Position numbers and translations under genes: made by a program. From Diadophis punctatus similis (Eukaryota > Chordata > Lepidosauria > Squamata > Dipsadidae): a DNA stretch of 64,000 nucleotides. The stretch is from NCBI GenBank assembly GCA_023053685.1, contig JALIGW010000013.1, positions 19,926,001 to 19,990,000 on the forward strand. Direction: 5' to 3'. The notes under the pieces are model-generated. The model was not told the DNA's origin and searched no databases. It saw nothing but the letters and a program-made list of their open reading frames with translations. This document shows, piece after piece, positions 36,312 through 48,469 of this stretch; positions within the stretch are counted from its first letter, which is position 1, and every line of letters starts with the position of its first letter.

Positions 36312-36525
36312 CCCCGCAAAGGCGAGGGGCCAGGCAGGGCGAGGCAGAGAAGCTTAGCTTTTGCTGGAAGAGCGAAGCATGTGCACGCATACCCGCTGGT
36401 ATGGGGCGGGCCGATGCAATGTGGGCCGGTCCCTTGCATTTTCCAGGACATCCCCGTGGGGCGGACTCAACTGCTTTGCCAGCTGGATCCGGCCTGCGAG
36501 GCTTGAGTTTGACACCCCTGTTCTA
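36312..36525 (-). mobile_element. hAT-like fragment ending GAGTTTGACACCCCTG
   Basis: The right end is the inverted form of CAGGGGTGTCAAACTC, the same terminus as at 16832-16959. The interior is GC-rich. The left terminus is not identifiable at the CR1 junction. Confidence 0.65.
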
Positions 36526-36864
36526 AGGCACCAGCCAAGGAGTGTGACAGAAGTGATAATTAATCTCACAAAGGAGAAATAGATCTTTTCCCGGACATCA
36601 GACATTAGAAATGAAACCGCAGTTTAAAAGTCTAAGTAAAAATATTTATTTTGGTACAAAAACAATAAATCCTCATTATCTACATCTCTGATATAAAAGT
36701 AGGTCTTGCTTCAATGGAAGCCAGGAACAGAAGGGAAGAATGAAATGCACACATGCGTACAAGAACATATCAATCATGTGCTCAGGAATAAACCATTATA
36801 ATGAATAGGGATGCATCTCCCTGCATATACATATAACAGGCAATAAAATCACTGCCTCACACAC
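36526..36864. other. non-coding stretch
   Basis: Nothing recognised. Confidence 0.35.
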
Positions 36865-36964
36865 AGAGTGTGAGGCCAATAAATAGTGGCTGGGCGGGGC
36901 AGGGCCAGCCAGCAATTTAACAACTGGTTCAACCAAAGTGGTGCAAACCGGTTGAATCCCACCA
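36865..36964 (+). mobile_element. hAT-like 3' terminal fragment
   Basis: GTGGCTGGGCGGGG..CAAACCGGTTGAATCCCACCACTG matches the terminus at 30530-30557. No left end or target duplication. Confidence 0.55.
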
Positions 36965-39498
36965 CTGCTTAAAACCAATATAAAAAAAATCAGAAGCTAC
37001 TTCTCAGTTTCCTTTCTTTTTCTTTTTTTCTTGAATTTTTAGCTTTCTTTTTGATTTCTTTCTTTTTCTTTCTTTATATTAGTTGTATTAGTTTTGGTCT
37101 TCCTTTTTAAAAAAAATTAATAAAATTATATTAAAAATATTCCCAAAGCACCAGCTAGAACTGACTTGTTTCCAAAAATAGATTTTCCTCCCTTTATATA
37201 TGCATAATCTGTTCATTAGATACTTGGCAACATTTTCCCCATATACCATGGAATGCTGCTGTTGCAGGTACGTTTTATGAATTTAATATTTTTGATATTG
37301 ACAAGTCAGGTCTATGGCAAAGCAAAGAAATATTTCATTCAAAAGACACTTAAATACATCCAGCTAACAGTGGATTTACTTGAATGCTCTAAAATTGTTG
37401 AATGAAGAAGAAATGACAATTCCAGTGAAATGTTTACTGTATAAGCACAAAGAGTGCATTTTTCACATAACTTTATAAAGACAATGCTTTGAGGAAAATC
37501 CAGTTTTCAATAATAATGTGAACAGTCTTTCCAATTCAATAGACATAGCAATCATCATCCACTGATTAATTGATAAGTCTTGGTCCATCACCTGAAAAGA
37601 ATAATTCTATTTATTTCAGGGCACCATTCATACTTGTTAAGAACAGAATGGCTCATGTTTCATTATTCTTCCATGAAGGATGAATACACTGTTCTCCATT
37701 GAAAGATCTCCTTTCCAAACCGAAGGATCAAGACACTTTAATTCAGCAGACTATCTTTGGAAGAACAGAGGAATAAGAGGCACTAAGATCATTTTGCTTT
37801 TCTCTACAGAAGGCCAGCCTTGAAGAAATTATTGTAGTATTTGACAGTGCTTTACAAAGAACAGCAACAAAAAGAGGTAAATCTAGAGTGACAAAAGACA
37901 ATAACAAGACACAGAAGGGGACATCCAAAATACTGAAAAGAAATAGACAAAAAATAAATTGAAAATAAAAAGTGGTCTCTATCCCATATTAAAATGGAGA
38001 GATGATTAATAGATATACATAGTCTAACAAATAATGAATTGTACCTTTATATGACAATCATGTACTAATGTATTGTATGTAGTAGTCTAATGTATGAGGG
38101 GGAGATATTACTTCAGTTTCCATCAGCCTACCCAATTTTTCCATTATAAGTGAAGCCCAAAACCAAAATGTAACTATCTTTAGATATATGCATTTTGATA
38201 TGTTCATGTTCTAAAATTTATTCATTTAATCAGCTGATTTATATAGACATCCATTTCATATGTGTGACTCTGAGTGGCTTCCAATAAAATAGATAAAACA
38301 CCTAAAATACAACAAATAAAACACATAGCAGCCAGGAATCATAAAACCACTATTAACATAACCACAAGACATATTGAGGGAAAGTGAAAAGAAGAAAAGC
38401 AGATGTAAGTCAGGAAATAACATACGTAATGTGTTTGGGAAAGATTTCATACAAAATATGCAATGTTTATAAAATGGCACACAACAAACAAGGAGAAATA
38501 TGCATGAAAATGTGTGGATATTTAAGGACACTTTTAGAAAATGCAAAATGATACAAACATAAGATAAGAAATTCAGGGTTAGAAAAAATCAAAAGTAATG
38601 GAAACTGAAATTGGTATATTATTTCATATTTGGCTCTCTTGTATGTGTGGATTGCATTGCCTGTTCTCAGGACTGAAAATCGGGAGTCTATTTTCAGTTG
38701 ATAGCATAACAATTCTTAAGTAGCATTCTGGTACAGCAAGATTAAAAACTGTCTAAGTAATGATTATAAAATTACTTGGCCTTTTCTTTATGAGCTGGCT
38801 TTGCAAATTATAAACATGCCTCTTTACATATTTTCATTAAATTAGAAGTAAAAACATTGGGAAGAAATGTAATGGACTCTTATACAGGCCTAAAATGCCA
38901 GGCTTCAAATGCTTTTGGCAAATTTTTCCTGATGTTTATGGTAATACATAACACTATTCCATCAACATCAAACAAATACGGGTCTGTGTATATTATGCAG
39001 AGCAAATCATTAAAGCAATCAAATTTTTCAGCAAGAGCTTGCCAATTTTTTGTTCCCATTATAGTAAGTGAATTATTCAAAGTGCTCCCAGTTCAATAGG
39101 ATGGTCTTTCTCATTCGCATCAGCATTGCTCCTTATGATCATATATTTAACACAAAGGAGATCTTAAAAATACTTTCCTAATAACTTCTTTTTTCTTTAA
39201 TTTTTGTACAGTAGTGTAATCCTTTTTCACATTTTAACGTTCTTCAGTTTTCAAAGACTCTTGAGAATTGTGCTGATGAGAGTTCAGAATTAATCACTTC
39301 ACACGAGTACATTTTCTCATACTGAACAACTTGGGGGTTGTGTTACAAGGGAATGGAAGAAGCCTTGTGAAATTTGTATAATTGCTATGTTCCATTAATT
39401 AATGATAACTATTAATTGATACTAGTGGGTCTGTGAAGTAATACTGTATATACAAAATATATACAAAAAAGTAAACTCCATGTACATTTCTATGATTT
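36965..39498. other. AT-rich non-coding stretch
   Basis: A pyrimidine-rich TTTC patch at 37005-37080 and a faint old LINE/SINE tail at about 38225-38345. No gene recognised. Confidence 0.35.
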
Positions 39499-39659
39499 TA
39501 CATATCAGGACATATCAAAAATCATCAGATCCTTAGCAGTTCTTAAAAGCAGGTAAATACAACCTCAGATGAACAACAACACATGACGTATTGCACCATG
39601 TCATCATTTATTTTACAATAAGAAAGCCAAAATGGAGAAGCACAGCTCTCTTGAGGTCC

Positions 39660-40500
39660 CACAACATTTCAATCGGGTTGAGGTCTGGATTTTGACTGGG
39701 CCATTTCAACACCTTGATTTTCTTTGTTCAGCCATTCTGTTGTAGATTTGTTTGGGTTCATTGTCCTGTTGCATGATCCAATGTTGGCCAAGCTTTAGCC
39801 GTCAGACAGATGGCCTCACATTTGACTCTAGAATGCTTTGGTATACAGAGGAGTTCATGGCCAACTCAATAACTGCAAGGTGCCCAGGTCGTGTGCCTGC
39901 AAAACAAGCCCAGATCATCAATCCTCCATTACTGTGCTTGACGGTTAGTATGAGATGTTTGGGCTGATATGCTGTCTTTGATTTTTACCTAATGTGGCAC
40001 TGTGTATTATGGCCAAATGTCTCCACTTTGGTCTCATCTGTCCAAAGAACAGTGTTCCAGAAGTCTTCTGATTTGTTCAGATGCAACTTTGAAACCTAAG
40101 CTGTGCTGCCAGGTTATTTTTAGACAGAAGGTTTTCTCCTGGCAACTCTTCCAAACAAACCATACATGTTCAGTCCTTTACTAATTGTACTGTCATGAAC
40201 TTTAACAATTAACATGCTAACGGAGGCCTGTAGAGTGTGAGATGTAACACTTGGAGTTTTTGCAGTTTCTCTGAGCATTGCACGGGCTGATGGGGTGAAT
40301 TGGCTGGGACATCCACTCCTGGGAAGATTGGCAACTATCTTGAATTTTTCCACTTGTGAATAGTCTTCCTCACTGTAGAATGATGGACTTTAAATTGTTT
40401 GGAAATGTCCTTATAACTCTTCCCAGATTGATGGACAGCAACAATTGCTTCTCTAAGATCATTACTGATGTCTTTACTCTTTGGCATTAACACACCCCTC
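39660..40500 (-). pseudogene. Tc1-family transposase, broken
   Basis: The minus-strand frame 40120-40353 (77 codons) includes RSGCPSQFTPSARAMLRE and QASVSMLIVKVHDSTISKGL, typical of the N-terminal DNA-binding (paired-like helix-turn-helix) region of Tc1 transposases. Further 3' on the minus strand, the plus-strand text around 39660-40060 corresponds to the catalytic region (a translation resembling a VWRKPNTALE/HNPKHTA-like order is recognisable only in pieces), with multiple stops and frameshifts. It is not functional. A transposase of this type would cut and paste at TA sites. Confidence 0.75.
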
Positions 40501-40712
40501 AATACTGGGGACCAGCAAACTCCTCAAACTTTGGCTTTTTTATAAAAGTAGTTACACTTGCCGATAATCGATTGATCCAGGGCACTTGATTAGCATCACC
40601 TGGCTGTTACTTAGCCTCTTTGTAGCTATGGGAGCAGTAAGGGTGTACTTAGTTTTTCATACATGGCTTCTCCATTTTGCCTTTTTTTTTTTTGCAAAAT
40701 AAATGATGGCAT

Positions 40713-40822
<110 letters not shown>

Positions 40823-40924
40823 ATATGTCATATGTTGTTATTCATCTGCAGTTGTATTTACCTACTTTTAAGAACTGCTAAGGAACAGATGATTATTATG
40901 TCCTGATACATAAAATCACACACA

Positions 40925-41205
40925 TACTTTATTATTTATTTTTTTATTTATTTATTTTGTCAAACATGTTCAGGGTAGTAGTTGTTTGTATAAACATAAC
41001 ATAAGTAAAAAGTACCGATAAAAGAGGACAATAGGACAGTAGGACAGGGACAGTAGGCACAGTGGTGCGCTTATGCTTCACCCCTTACAGACCTCTTAGA
41101 AATGGGAAGAGGTCTACTGTAGACAGTCTAAGGTTAAAGTTTTGGGGGTTTGGGGAAGAAACCACAGAGTCAGGTAGTGCATTCCAGGCATTGATCACTC
41201 TGAAC
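40925..41205 (-). mobile_element. LINE 3' end, same family as 8118-9145
   Basis: Reading the minus strand: a 3' (AAAT) tail at 40925-40960, then GTAGGCAC..GCACC text, and coding remnant with NAWNALPDSVVS..NPQNFN-like words. The alignment to 8890-9145 is clear by eye. Strongly 5'-truncated. Confidence 0.8.
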
Positions 41206-42479
41206 TTCTGTTGAGAATACCTAGTTTTATCTTCCTTTCCTACTGTATCTAGTTTTCCTATCTGTTTTTTTCCAGGTTAGCCTTATTTTACTTAACATGT
41301 TTATTTATTCAACAGAGAACTTTTATGGTTTCCTCCTCCTTTATTTTCTCTCTCTGTGTGTGTGTGTTTTAAGATTCTTCGACACATCTATAAACATTGT
41401 GATTCCCCTAGTTTACTAATAACTCCCTCTTATGCCCGGATGGCATTGTTTTGACTGTGTAAGAGCTGGCTTATGGAGAACTGAAATCGCTGTTAATTTA
41501 TGAGTCACATGATTTTTGTATGTTTTACTTACTTTCACTAAGTGTTGCAAAATACATCCGAAACGATAAAGGGACCTTATGAATGATTGTCACTTGTTTG
41601 GCATTTAAACAACTTTTCACAAATTGCATTTATAGTCAAATACATACGTTAATTAATTGCAGAATTAGCAATTTATGCTATTGTCTACAAAAGGTAGCTT
41701 TTAATGCTCCTGTAGATTTTCAGCTTGCTTGACAAGATGCAAATGAACAGTGCTAAAAATAATTCTAACATGAAAGCTGCTTTCACAGGAAGGAATCACA
41801 TCCACTGAGGCACACAACTACTATGTTTCCATATCAATAGAAAACAGTCTTTCGGTATGCCCCACAGACTTGGCAACTATGAGGATTCTCATACAGTCAG
41901 AGGGAAATATGCTGATACCATAACTACTCCCATTACTAAAACAAATCAAAATCAGGCCTCATATTCAAAACAGGTGCTCAGTACTCTATTACATAGGGCG
42001 GAGAAAATATGAAATGGCCATTAGAAGCAAAGAGTCGGGAGGGGACATGCCTGCTGGAGCCCACACTAATTGTAACAGAAGCATTTGTATATGTAGTGAA
42101 GCACAGCAGGTGGATTGGACTGCCTTTGCTTCCACCAGTAGAGAGAAAAGCAGTATTTTGATGCAAAGCCAGAAAATTGAAGTAGAGGTCACTTTTCCAG
42201 CAGGTAGGGAATGGCATCTCTTCCTACTCTCCCCAAATGGTAGGTGGTCCATCCACATGCCAGGGCAAGGAGAAAGTGCAGATCACATCTTCATTAACAC
42301 CAGCACAGGTGTTAAGACTCTTCATGACCCAGCAATACAAAATATCAATGCTACAGAAGAGTAAAGTATCTATGATAAGCAAATTAGGAAAAATAAAAGC
42401 AGCATTCATTTTAAAACAGCTGGAGCAACAATCTGGTAGTGATAATGGCATAATCATTTGAAATTTAAAAAGCTTGCGG
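41206..42479. other. non-coding stretch with possible conserved segment
   Basis: 41440-41790 is AT-rich but complex, with TTAATTAATTG and ATGCAAAT motifs. It is not repeat-like. No gene recognised. Confidence 0.35.
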
Positions 42480-42790
42480 GAAGAGGTTCAACTTAGATGA
42501 CTTCTACAAGGCAAGCAACATTCGGACAAGTTAAATCTCCAAGGGAAGACGGTTCCAAAGTGCAAGGGTCATGACAGTGAAACATAACTTCCTGGCATCA
42601 AGTACCCTAGCCTCCATAAGTGAGTGACCATCAGTACTTTTTCCTGTATTGTATTGAATGAGTCAGTTTCAGGTTGGAGATCATGATCCTACAAGTACTT
42701 CATTACAAATCTTTTTTATCGGTTAAAGCCAGCACTTTAAATTGTACCTTAAGATTCACTGGCAATTAATTAGCAGATTACAGCACAGAT
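42480..42790 (-). mobile_element. ancient L2 LINE fragment
   Basis: The word order parallels the L2 at 3760-4080 on the plus strand: GGTTCCAAAGTGCAAGGGTC (compare TTCCAGAGCACGGGGCC), CACTTTAAATTGTACC..ACTGGCAATTAATTAGCAG (compare CACCTTGAATTGGACC..GATGGGCAACCAATGCAG). Heavily mutated. Confidence 0.55.
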
Positions 42791-42804
42791 GTAATATGTT
42801 TCTA

Positions 42805-43366
42805 CCATGTCTCCCTGAATAGAAGACCCGGTTTTATTTTATTTTCGGTCCCAAAATAAGCACCAGGTCTTATTTTCAGGGATTGTCTTACCCGCTTACC
42901 TTAGGACCACTGAATCCCACGCCCTAATACCTGTTGCGCCGTTGCCCAACTTCTTATGCAGCCGCTCGCAGCAGGCTGTGTGGTGCATTGTGCTGTTGTG
43001 TGCACAAGTGGTGGCAGCAGCGCAACAAGCCTTGTGGCATTCTGCCGCGAGCAGTGGCACTGGCGCAATGAGCCATGTGTTGTGTCCCAGCACTGCAACC
43101 CGACCAGAAACACACACACAACCGTTTGTAACAATCAGCGGCTCCTTGTCCTCCGGGTCCTCCATCATCTGTGCGGGACGCGGGCAAGTCACAACATCAT
43201 GTGGCATCCAGCTGTGAGTGGCCCCAAGCAGCTGTAGAAGAAGTTGAGCAGTGGCGCAACAGGTGTCGGGGCATGGGAGGCCTGGGTGCAGCGGTCCTAA
43301 GGTAAGTGGGTGCGGGGTACATGGGGCAGATTGACTGCCCCACCCCCACCCTAGCTTGATTTTATG
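42805..43366. mobile_element. probable non-autonomous DNA element, GC-rich
   Basis: The left part begins TGTCTCCCTGAATAGAAGACC and contains AAAATAAG..CTTATTTT inverted words, as in a known class of vertebrate repeats with 'AAAATAAGACC' ends. CTTACCTTAGGAC (42896) and GTCCTAAGGTAAG (43290) form an inverted pair about 390 bp apart. The right terminus is lost at the mariner junction. The superfamily is not assigned. Confidence 0.5.
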
Positions 43367-43660
43367 AGGGTGAGTCAAAACGTAATGCCATTTTCTTTAG
43401 GACAGGTATAATTACCAACACAGGAACACGTAGCATACATCAAAATGAAGCTGGTCCTCTGTGGATCACATCCCTACTTCTCAACATAGTCACCGTTTCT
43501 CTCAATAGCAATGTTCCACCTTTGAATGAGAGTATGTATCCCTGCCTCATAAAATTTTGTTGACTGTTCTTTGAGCCACTTCTTCACTGCAGTTTTCACT
43601 TCCTGGTCACTGGAATAATGTTTGCCTCTCAAACCCTCTTTCATGGGGGTTATAGTTGAG
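43367..43660 (-). mobile_element. mariner-like transposon fragment (transposase C-terminus plus end)
   Basis: The left end is GGGTGAGTCAAAACGTAATGCC, a mariner-type terminus. The minus strand translates to KHYSSDQEVKTAVKKW, EAGIHTLIQRWNIAIERNGD and YVEK, the C-terminal part of a mariner transposase. It stops abruptly near 43660. Only the last third of the gene is present, so it is inactive. Confidence 0.75.
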
Positions 43661-43717
43661 ATGATAGTCTGAAGGCGCTAAATTGTACCTTAAGATTTAC
43701 TGGCAATTATTTATAAA

Positions 43718-43963
43718 TTAAGACATGGCTTTTCCTGCAGGTGGGGGGGACAGCTTAATTCCACCTGAGCCCACCCCCCAAGTATGTATGTGTCGAATGG
43801 ATGTTGCTGTTTTAAATAATTGTTTTAAATTTTCGTATCTGTTTTTAAATCTTATGTAATTTTTTGTTTATTCTTGTATTTTTCCCTGCTGTAAGCCGCC
43901 CCGAGTCCCTCGGGAGTTGGGCGGCATATAAGAATAACAAAATAAATAAATAAATAAATAAAA
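43718..43963 (+). mobile_element. L2 LINE 3' end
   Basis: It begins at AAGACATGGCTTTTCCTGCAGG (the last codons of the L2 reverse transcriptase, TWLFLQAGG) and ends with the GCCGCCCCGAGTCCC..GGGCGGC hairpin and (AAAT)n tail. Confidence 0.85.
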
Positions 43964-44706
43964 TCTGGTGAGTATGGAGGATTATCCCATCAATGCAGAA
44001 AGTAAAGAGACAGGAAAGGGGAAATAAGTAATAATCCCTGAATACTTCCCTTATGAAGGGAACATGCTGCACCTACTATATCAGGGTTGCCAAACTTACC
44101 TCTAAGCTAGCTAAACAGAAAGAAATGCTCTGGGGACAGAACACTATTAATCTTTATAAGCACCTTTATCTTTACTTCTTTAATAACAAATGGGTACATT
44201 TAGAAAGAAGGTAATTAGACTGCAACCACTGTCCATTTTCACCTGTTTGGAAGAACCATGTGGTCTATTTGGAAATCAAGAGTTATTGGAAATAAATAGG
44301 ATTCTGAACACTGGTGTTTTGTTTGGCAGCAGACTATCTTCCTTATTTTTTGTTTGAAATTCAAATCATACTTAAGTAAAATAATGTGTAGCAGGGCACC
44401 TGGTATAGGCTACGAGAGGTTTCAGGACCATGTTGCTGACCATGGGTTTCTGATGGGAGATTTATCTTCCCCAAATATTACACATGTTTGACTTTTACAC
44501 CATTTTTAAGTAAAAAAAATGTAAAAAGAGTCTCGGGACATCTTAAATATATAGAAAGTGGTCAATGTTTTTTGTTTGTTTGTTTTTCTCTTTCCCCTCT
44601 GCAAGCAAAAGATAAAGAACTTTAGGATTGAACAAGAGTTTAGGATCAGAGTATAAAATGCAAAATCCCTTCTCTTGCTTAAAGAGGCCCTCTTTGGATT
44701 TGGCAA
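43964..44706. other. AT-rich non-coding stretch
   Basis: Nothing recognised. Confidence 0.35.
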
Positions 44707-44784
44707 AACTTTATTGTTCCAGTTTAAAAAAAAATTATTTAACTATTGTTAAATAATTTTTTTTTAAACTGGAACAATAAAGTT
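44707..44784. repeat. perfect palindrome, 37-bp arms, 4-base loop
   Basis: The left arm 44707-44743 is exactly complementary to the right arm 44748-44784 around TATT. The arms contain AACTTTATTGTTCCAGTTT and an A9 run. It would form a stable hairpin or cruciform. No flanking duplication is evident. Confidence 0.95.
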
Positions 44785-45536
44785 ACAGCACATTTAGGTA
44801 TATAAATCTAGCTAGATAGAGATGTATATTCATTTCCCTCTTTAAACAAATACATCATCAGTATGCTTTGTTTTTTATTGTTATAATCTTTTTATTTTAC
44901 ATAAGACAACAATGTATTCTCAAAAGAAATATTATTTATGAGTGAACAGATAATTACTGAGGTTGTGCAATTATTACACTAATTGCATTATTTACTAAGG
45001 TTCCAATTATTACATTTGGAACTTTAGTAAAGATTCCAAACGGAATATATGTTATCTTTATGATATAAAAAGGAAGCAATCACTTTTATTTTAGTGTCAA
45101 AACTTCCAGTATATTATTGTTTATAAATATTTTTAAAAGAAGAAAAAAGGGGGGGGGGGATCTAGTAAATATTTAATTTCTAACTTCCCCTTTCATTGTA
45201 TTCCAACAGATTTGCATTGTATGTTGTTATAAGGGTAAAGCTTTTTTGAATTCGTCCTAATTCATTACAACATAATATTGGTGTCTTTTATTTAATGTCA
45301 AGATTTATTGAGCTCTAATGATGGGTTTCAGAGTGAACGCATAAGACTTAATTAATGCCATATAGAGACAACCTTTCCCATTTGTGGACGACTCTGTTTT
45401 TCTTCTCTTGTACAGCCATTTCTGGATATGTTCTAGAAACACTTTGGACCATTTGATTTCATTCAGTACTGTATGTTTGGATAATAAATTGTGATCTTGT
45501 ATTTGTTGAAGTCGTAGGTAGTACTAATACAAACAG
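44785..45536. other. AT-rich non-coding stretch
   Basis: A G-run at about 45151-45160. Nothing else recognised. Confidence 0.35.
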
Positions 45537-45766
45537 ATAGCAATAGCAATAGCACTTAGACTTATATACCACTTCACAGTGCTGTAGAGCACTCTCTAAG
45601 CAGTTTATAGAGTCAGCATATTGCCCCCAACAATCTGGGGGCAATATTTTACTGACCAAGGAAGGATGGAAGGCTGAGTCAACCTTGAGCTGCTCAGGAT
45701 TGAACTGCTGGCAGTGGACAGAATCAGCCTGCAATACTGCATTCTAACCACTGCACCACTATGGCT
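45537..45766 (-). mobile_element. tRNA-derived SINE, Sauria type, near full length
   Basis: On the minus strand: GAGCCATAGTGGTGCAGTGG head with A box, GTTCAATCCTG B-box-like site, body through GGGGGCAATATGCTGA-like core, then AAGTGGTATATAAGTCTAAG and a (TGCTAT)n tail at 45537-45556 (plus strand ATAGCA repeats). The tail type is that of Bov-B-mobilised squamate SINEs (from memory). Confidence 0.85.
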
Positions 45767-46434
45767 CATATATGTGATGGAATGGAATGGGAAACCAAAG
45801 CAACAACAAGAACAAAAACACAAAAAGGACTGAAGAACTGCAAAAATGAATTCAAACTGTCTTTTGAAATTTGAACACATAGCAATTAAAAAAAAACAAA
45901 TGTACTGTACACAATGTTCCTTCTGTAGATAAATCTTTATGAAATATTGTGGCAAAGAACCAAGAATGTTTTAGTTCACGTAACAAAGATAAGTCATTTG
46001 AAAATAATCAATAATCTATTATTCCCATTTCCATAAGATACAATTTCATGGATTGGACTAAGACGGTTTTCATGTGTCCAATGCTTCACCAAGCTGTGTC
46101 AATGCAAGGATCTTCCAAGACTCTTTTAAAATTGATTTTTGCAAATGTCAGAGCATTTGTTTTCTGGTAAACTAAATGTGGAAAGTATTAACTACATACA
46201 TAAAATGTTGAATGCAAAGTAAAATATTCACAGATCATAGGACCTGATGTTAGAGTTCCATTACTGGATGGTTTTCTCAAGCTGCTCCATTTTAGCTCTA
46301 CAACTGAACAACATCTTATTCAATCCAAAATGTAGGTACTGTAAATATAATCATGTAAGTATACTATGAAGATGAAGTTTTCAAGGGTTGGAGGGCCTTT
46401 CAGATTTAATAAATGAATATATAAATAAATCAGA
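45767..46434. other. non-coding stretch
   Basis: Nothing recognised. Confidence 0.35.
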
Positions 46435-46905
46435 CCAGACCTAGAGTATTGCATTCAGTTGTAGACACTGTACTTTGGAAAGGACACTGATAAACTGGAG
46501 CAGAAAGCAGCAAAAATAAGAGGCCTGGGAGAAAACAAATATGAGAAATGACTGGAGACATTAATCTGGAAAAGAATGCAAGGAGACATGATTGCTGTGT
46601 TCTAATATCTGAAGAATTTCAGCTAGAATCCAGGGCAGAATCATATAGAGTTGCTTTGAAAGACAGGGCAAGAATCAACAGGTTGGAAATACATTTTGGT
46701 TAGACAGAAGAAAAGATTTCCTAACGGTAACAGCTGTTCAGCACAGAACAGAATGCCTCAGGGGGTGGTGGACTCTGTTTACTGCAAGCAGACTGGATAG
46801 CCATCTGCCTGGAATACTTTAGTTTTAGAATTCCTGCACAGAGAGGGGGTGATGTAGAAGATTGCCAAGATCTCTTCCAGGTCATATATTCTGTGAGTCC
46901 ATAAA
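46435..46905 (+). mobile_element. older CR1/L3-like LINE 3' fragment
   Basis: The plus strand follows the CR1 C-terminal order: AGAGTATTGCATTCAGTTGT, CTGGAGCAGAAAGCAGCAAAA, AGGAGACATGATTGCTGTGTTC, a GGAAATACATTTTGGTTAGACAGAAG block, and an end near CTCTTCCAGGTCATATATTCTGTGAGTCC. It has many stops and is older than the other CR1 pieces. Confidence 0.65.
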
Positions 46906-48134
46906 ACTAATGGCAATATGTTATATAACAGAGAATCCCAACATATACAACACATACTTCTTTAGCTAGGGCAAAACCTAATAAAATGCTGGGCCAAGGC
47001 TTGTTCTTCCTCATCTGTATCATCCTCCTGAACTCACTCTATACTTCCCTCAAATTCATTGAATGCTTTTCCAAATTGCTGTACTCACACTTCCAACATT
47101 TCAAAGAGAGGATGTGTATTGTAGCATCCTCCTTCTCTATTAGCTCTATTATTCTCAGTTAGCTATTACAGATGGATTTTGTTTCTTTGCAGGTGTATTA
47201 CAATCGTATGTTCTCTGCTTGTGTATGCTTGTGTCTATTTGCTTTAACTGATTTCAAAAAACATAATTTTATTATGCTGGCATGATTCTTTGATATTTTT
47301 GAATTATTTCCTATCATCCTTCAGGCAGACCAATATATTGCAATGGACATTTATTGTTGGATTTTTATTGGTACATTCTTGACAATAGACCGCTCCAAAG
47401 CACTGTCATTCTCTGTGACTGGAAGACATATGTGTCTGTCAGGTTGTTCCTCATAATCCTCTTTTTCCTTGCTGATATTCAATGGAAGAATGAAACAGAA
47501 ATGCCTTTCTGTTGGGTCTTGACATGACTTAATTCCCATCATTAAAACATGACTCTACCTTTCTCATTGTTTCCCTTTCTCTCTTTTCTTCTGGATTATT
47601 TATGGAGGAAAGCACTTTTGCTCAGAACTTGGGGTTTCATAGATCATGCCATCTGCAGTGGATAAACATTCATAGGCTTGGATGAAATCTGAATGTATAT
47701 AAAAGCTCCTCTGTTCCAATATCTTGCCTCTCATTGCCATGTTCAAGAATTGTGGATTTCTAGAAGTCAGCTAGATGGTGTGGGACATTTTGAGACCAGT
47801 TATTTATCCATGTTTCCTTACCACTTAAACGTACATATGAGTTTAAAAATTCTGAATGAGCTCTGAAGTTTACAGGATGACCTTAACCTGTGTGTTACCT
47901 ATTCTAGTATATAAGAAAGTCATCATATTCTTAGCCAGGCTTGTCCTTTAGCATCTTTGTCACAGACTTATAGCACTGGGAAATATCACTCCTGGTATCA
48001 ACAAAGAATTGCATCTGCACATTCATACTTCCCTGGTCCCGTTCTTAATAAAAAGAAGAGCCACCTAAATGTTTGGTGTCACTTATGGCCTAGTAGTATA
48101 TTAAGTGCTTCAGCAAAGCACTTACTTTGCTACA
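46906..48134. other. non-coding stretch
   Basis: No gene or clear repeat recognised. Confidence 0.35.
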
Positions 48135-48428
48135 AAGAAGAGGGGGTCAACCTATTCTCCAAAGCTCTTGAAGGCAGGACAAGAAACAATGGGTGGAAAC
48201 TAATCAAGCAGAGAAGCAAGGTAGAACTAAGAAGAAATTTCCTGACAGTTAGAACAATTAATCAGTGGAATGACTTGCCTCCGTAAGTTGTGGGTGCTCC
48301 AACACTGGAGATTTTAAAGAAGAGATTGGACAACCATTTGTCTGAAATGGTATAGGGTTTCCTGCCTGAGCAGGGGGTTGGACTAGAAGACCTCCAAGGT
48401 TCCTTCCAATTATGTTATTCTGTTATTC
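48135..48428 (+). mobile_element. CR1 LINE 3' end
   Basis: Encodes VNLFSKALEGRTRNNGWKLI, then LRRNFLTVRTINQWNDLPP before a stop, and ends with the CR1 signature GGGGGTTGGACTAGAAGACC..TTCCAATTATGTTATTCTG. 5'-truncated. Confidence 0.85.
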
Positions 48429-48469
48429 AAATGTGGCTGACCATTGATTTGAAGCTGCATCCTCTATGT

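Noticed and set aside
42896..43378. 160-codon minus-strand frame rich in Cys and His
   Set aside because: Lies in a GC-rich non-autonomous DNA element; three overlapping frames are open there, which points to composition rather than coding.
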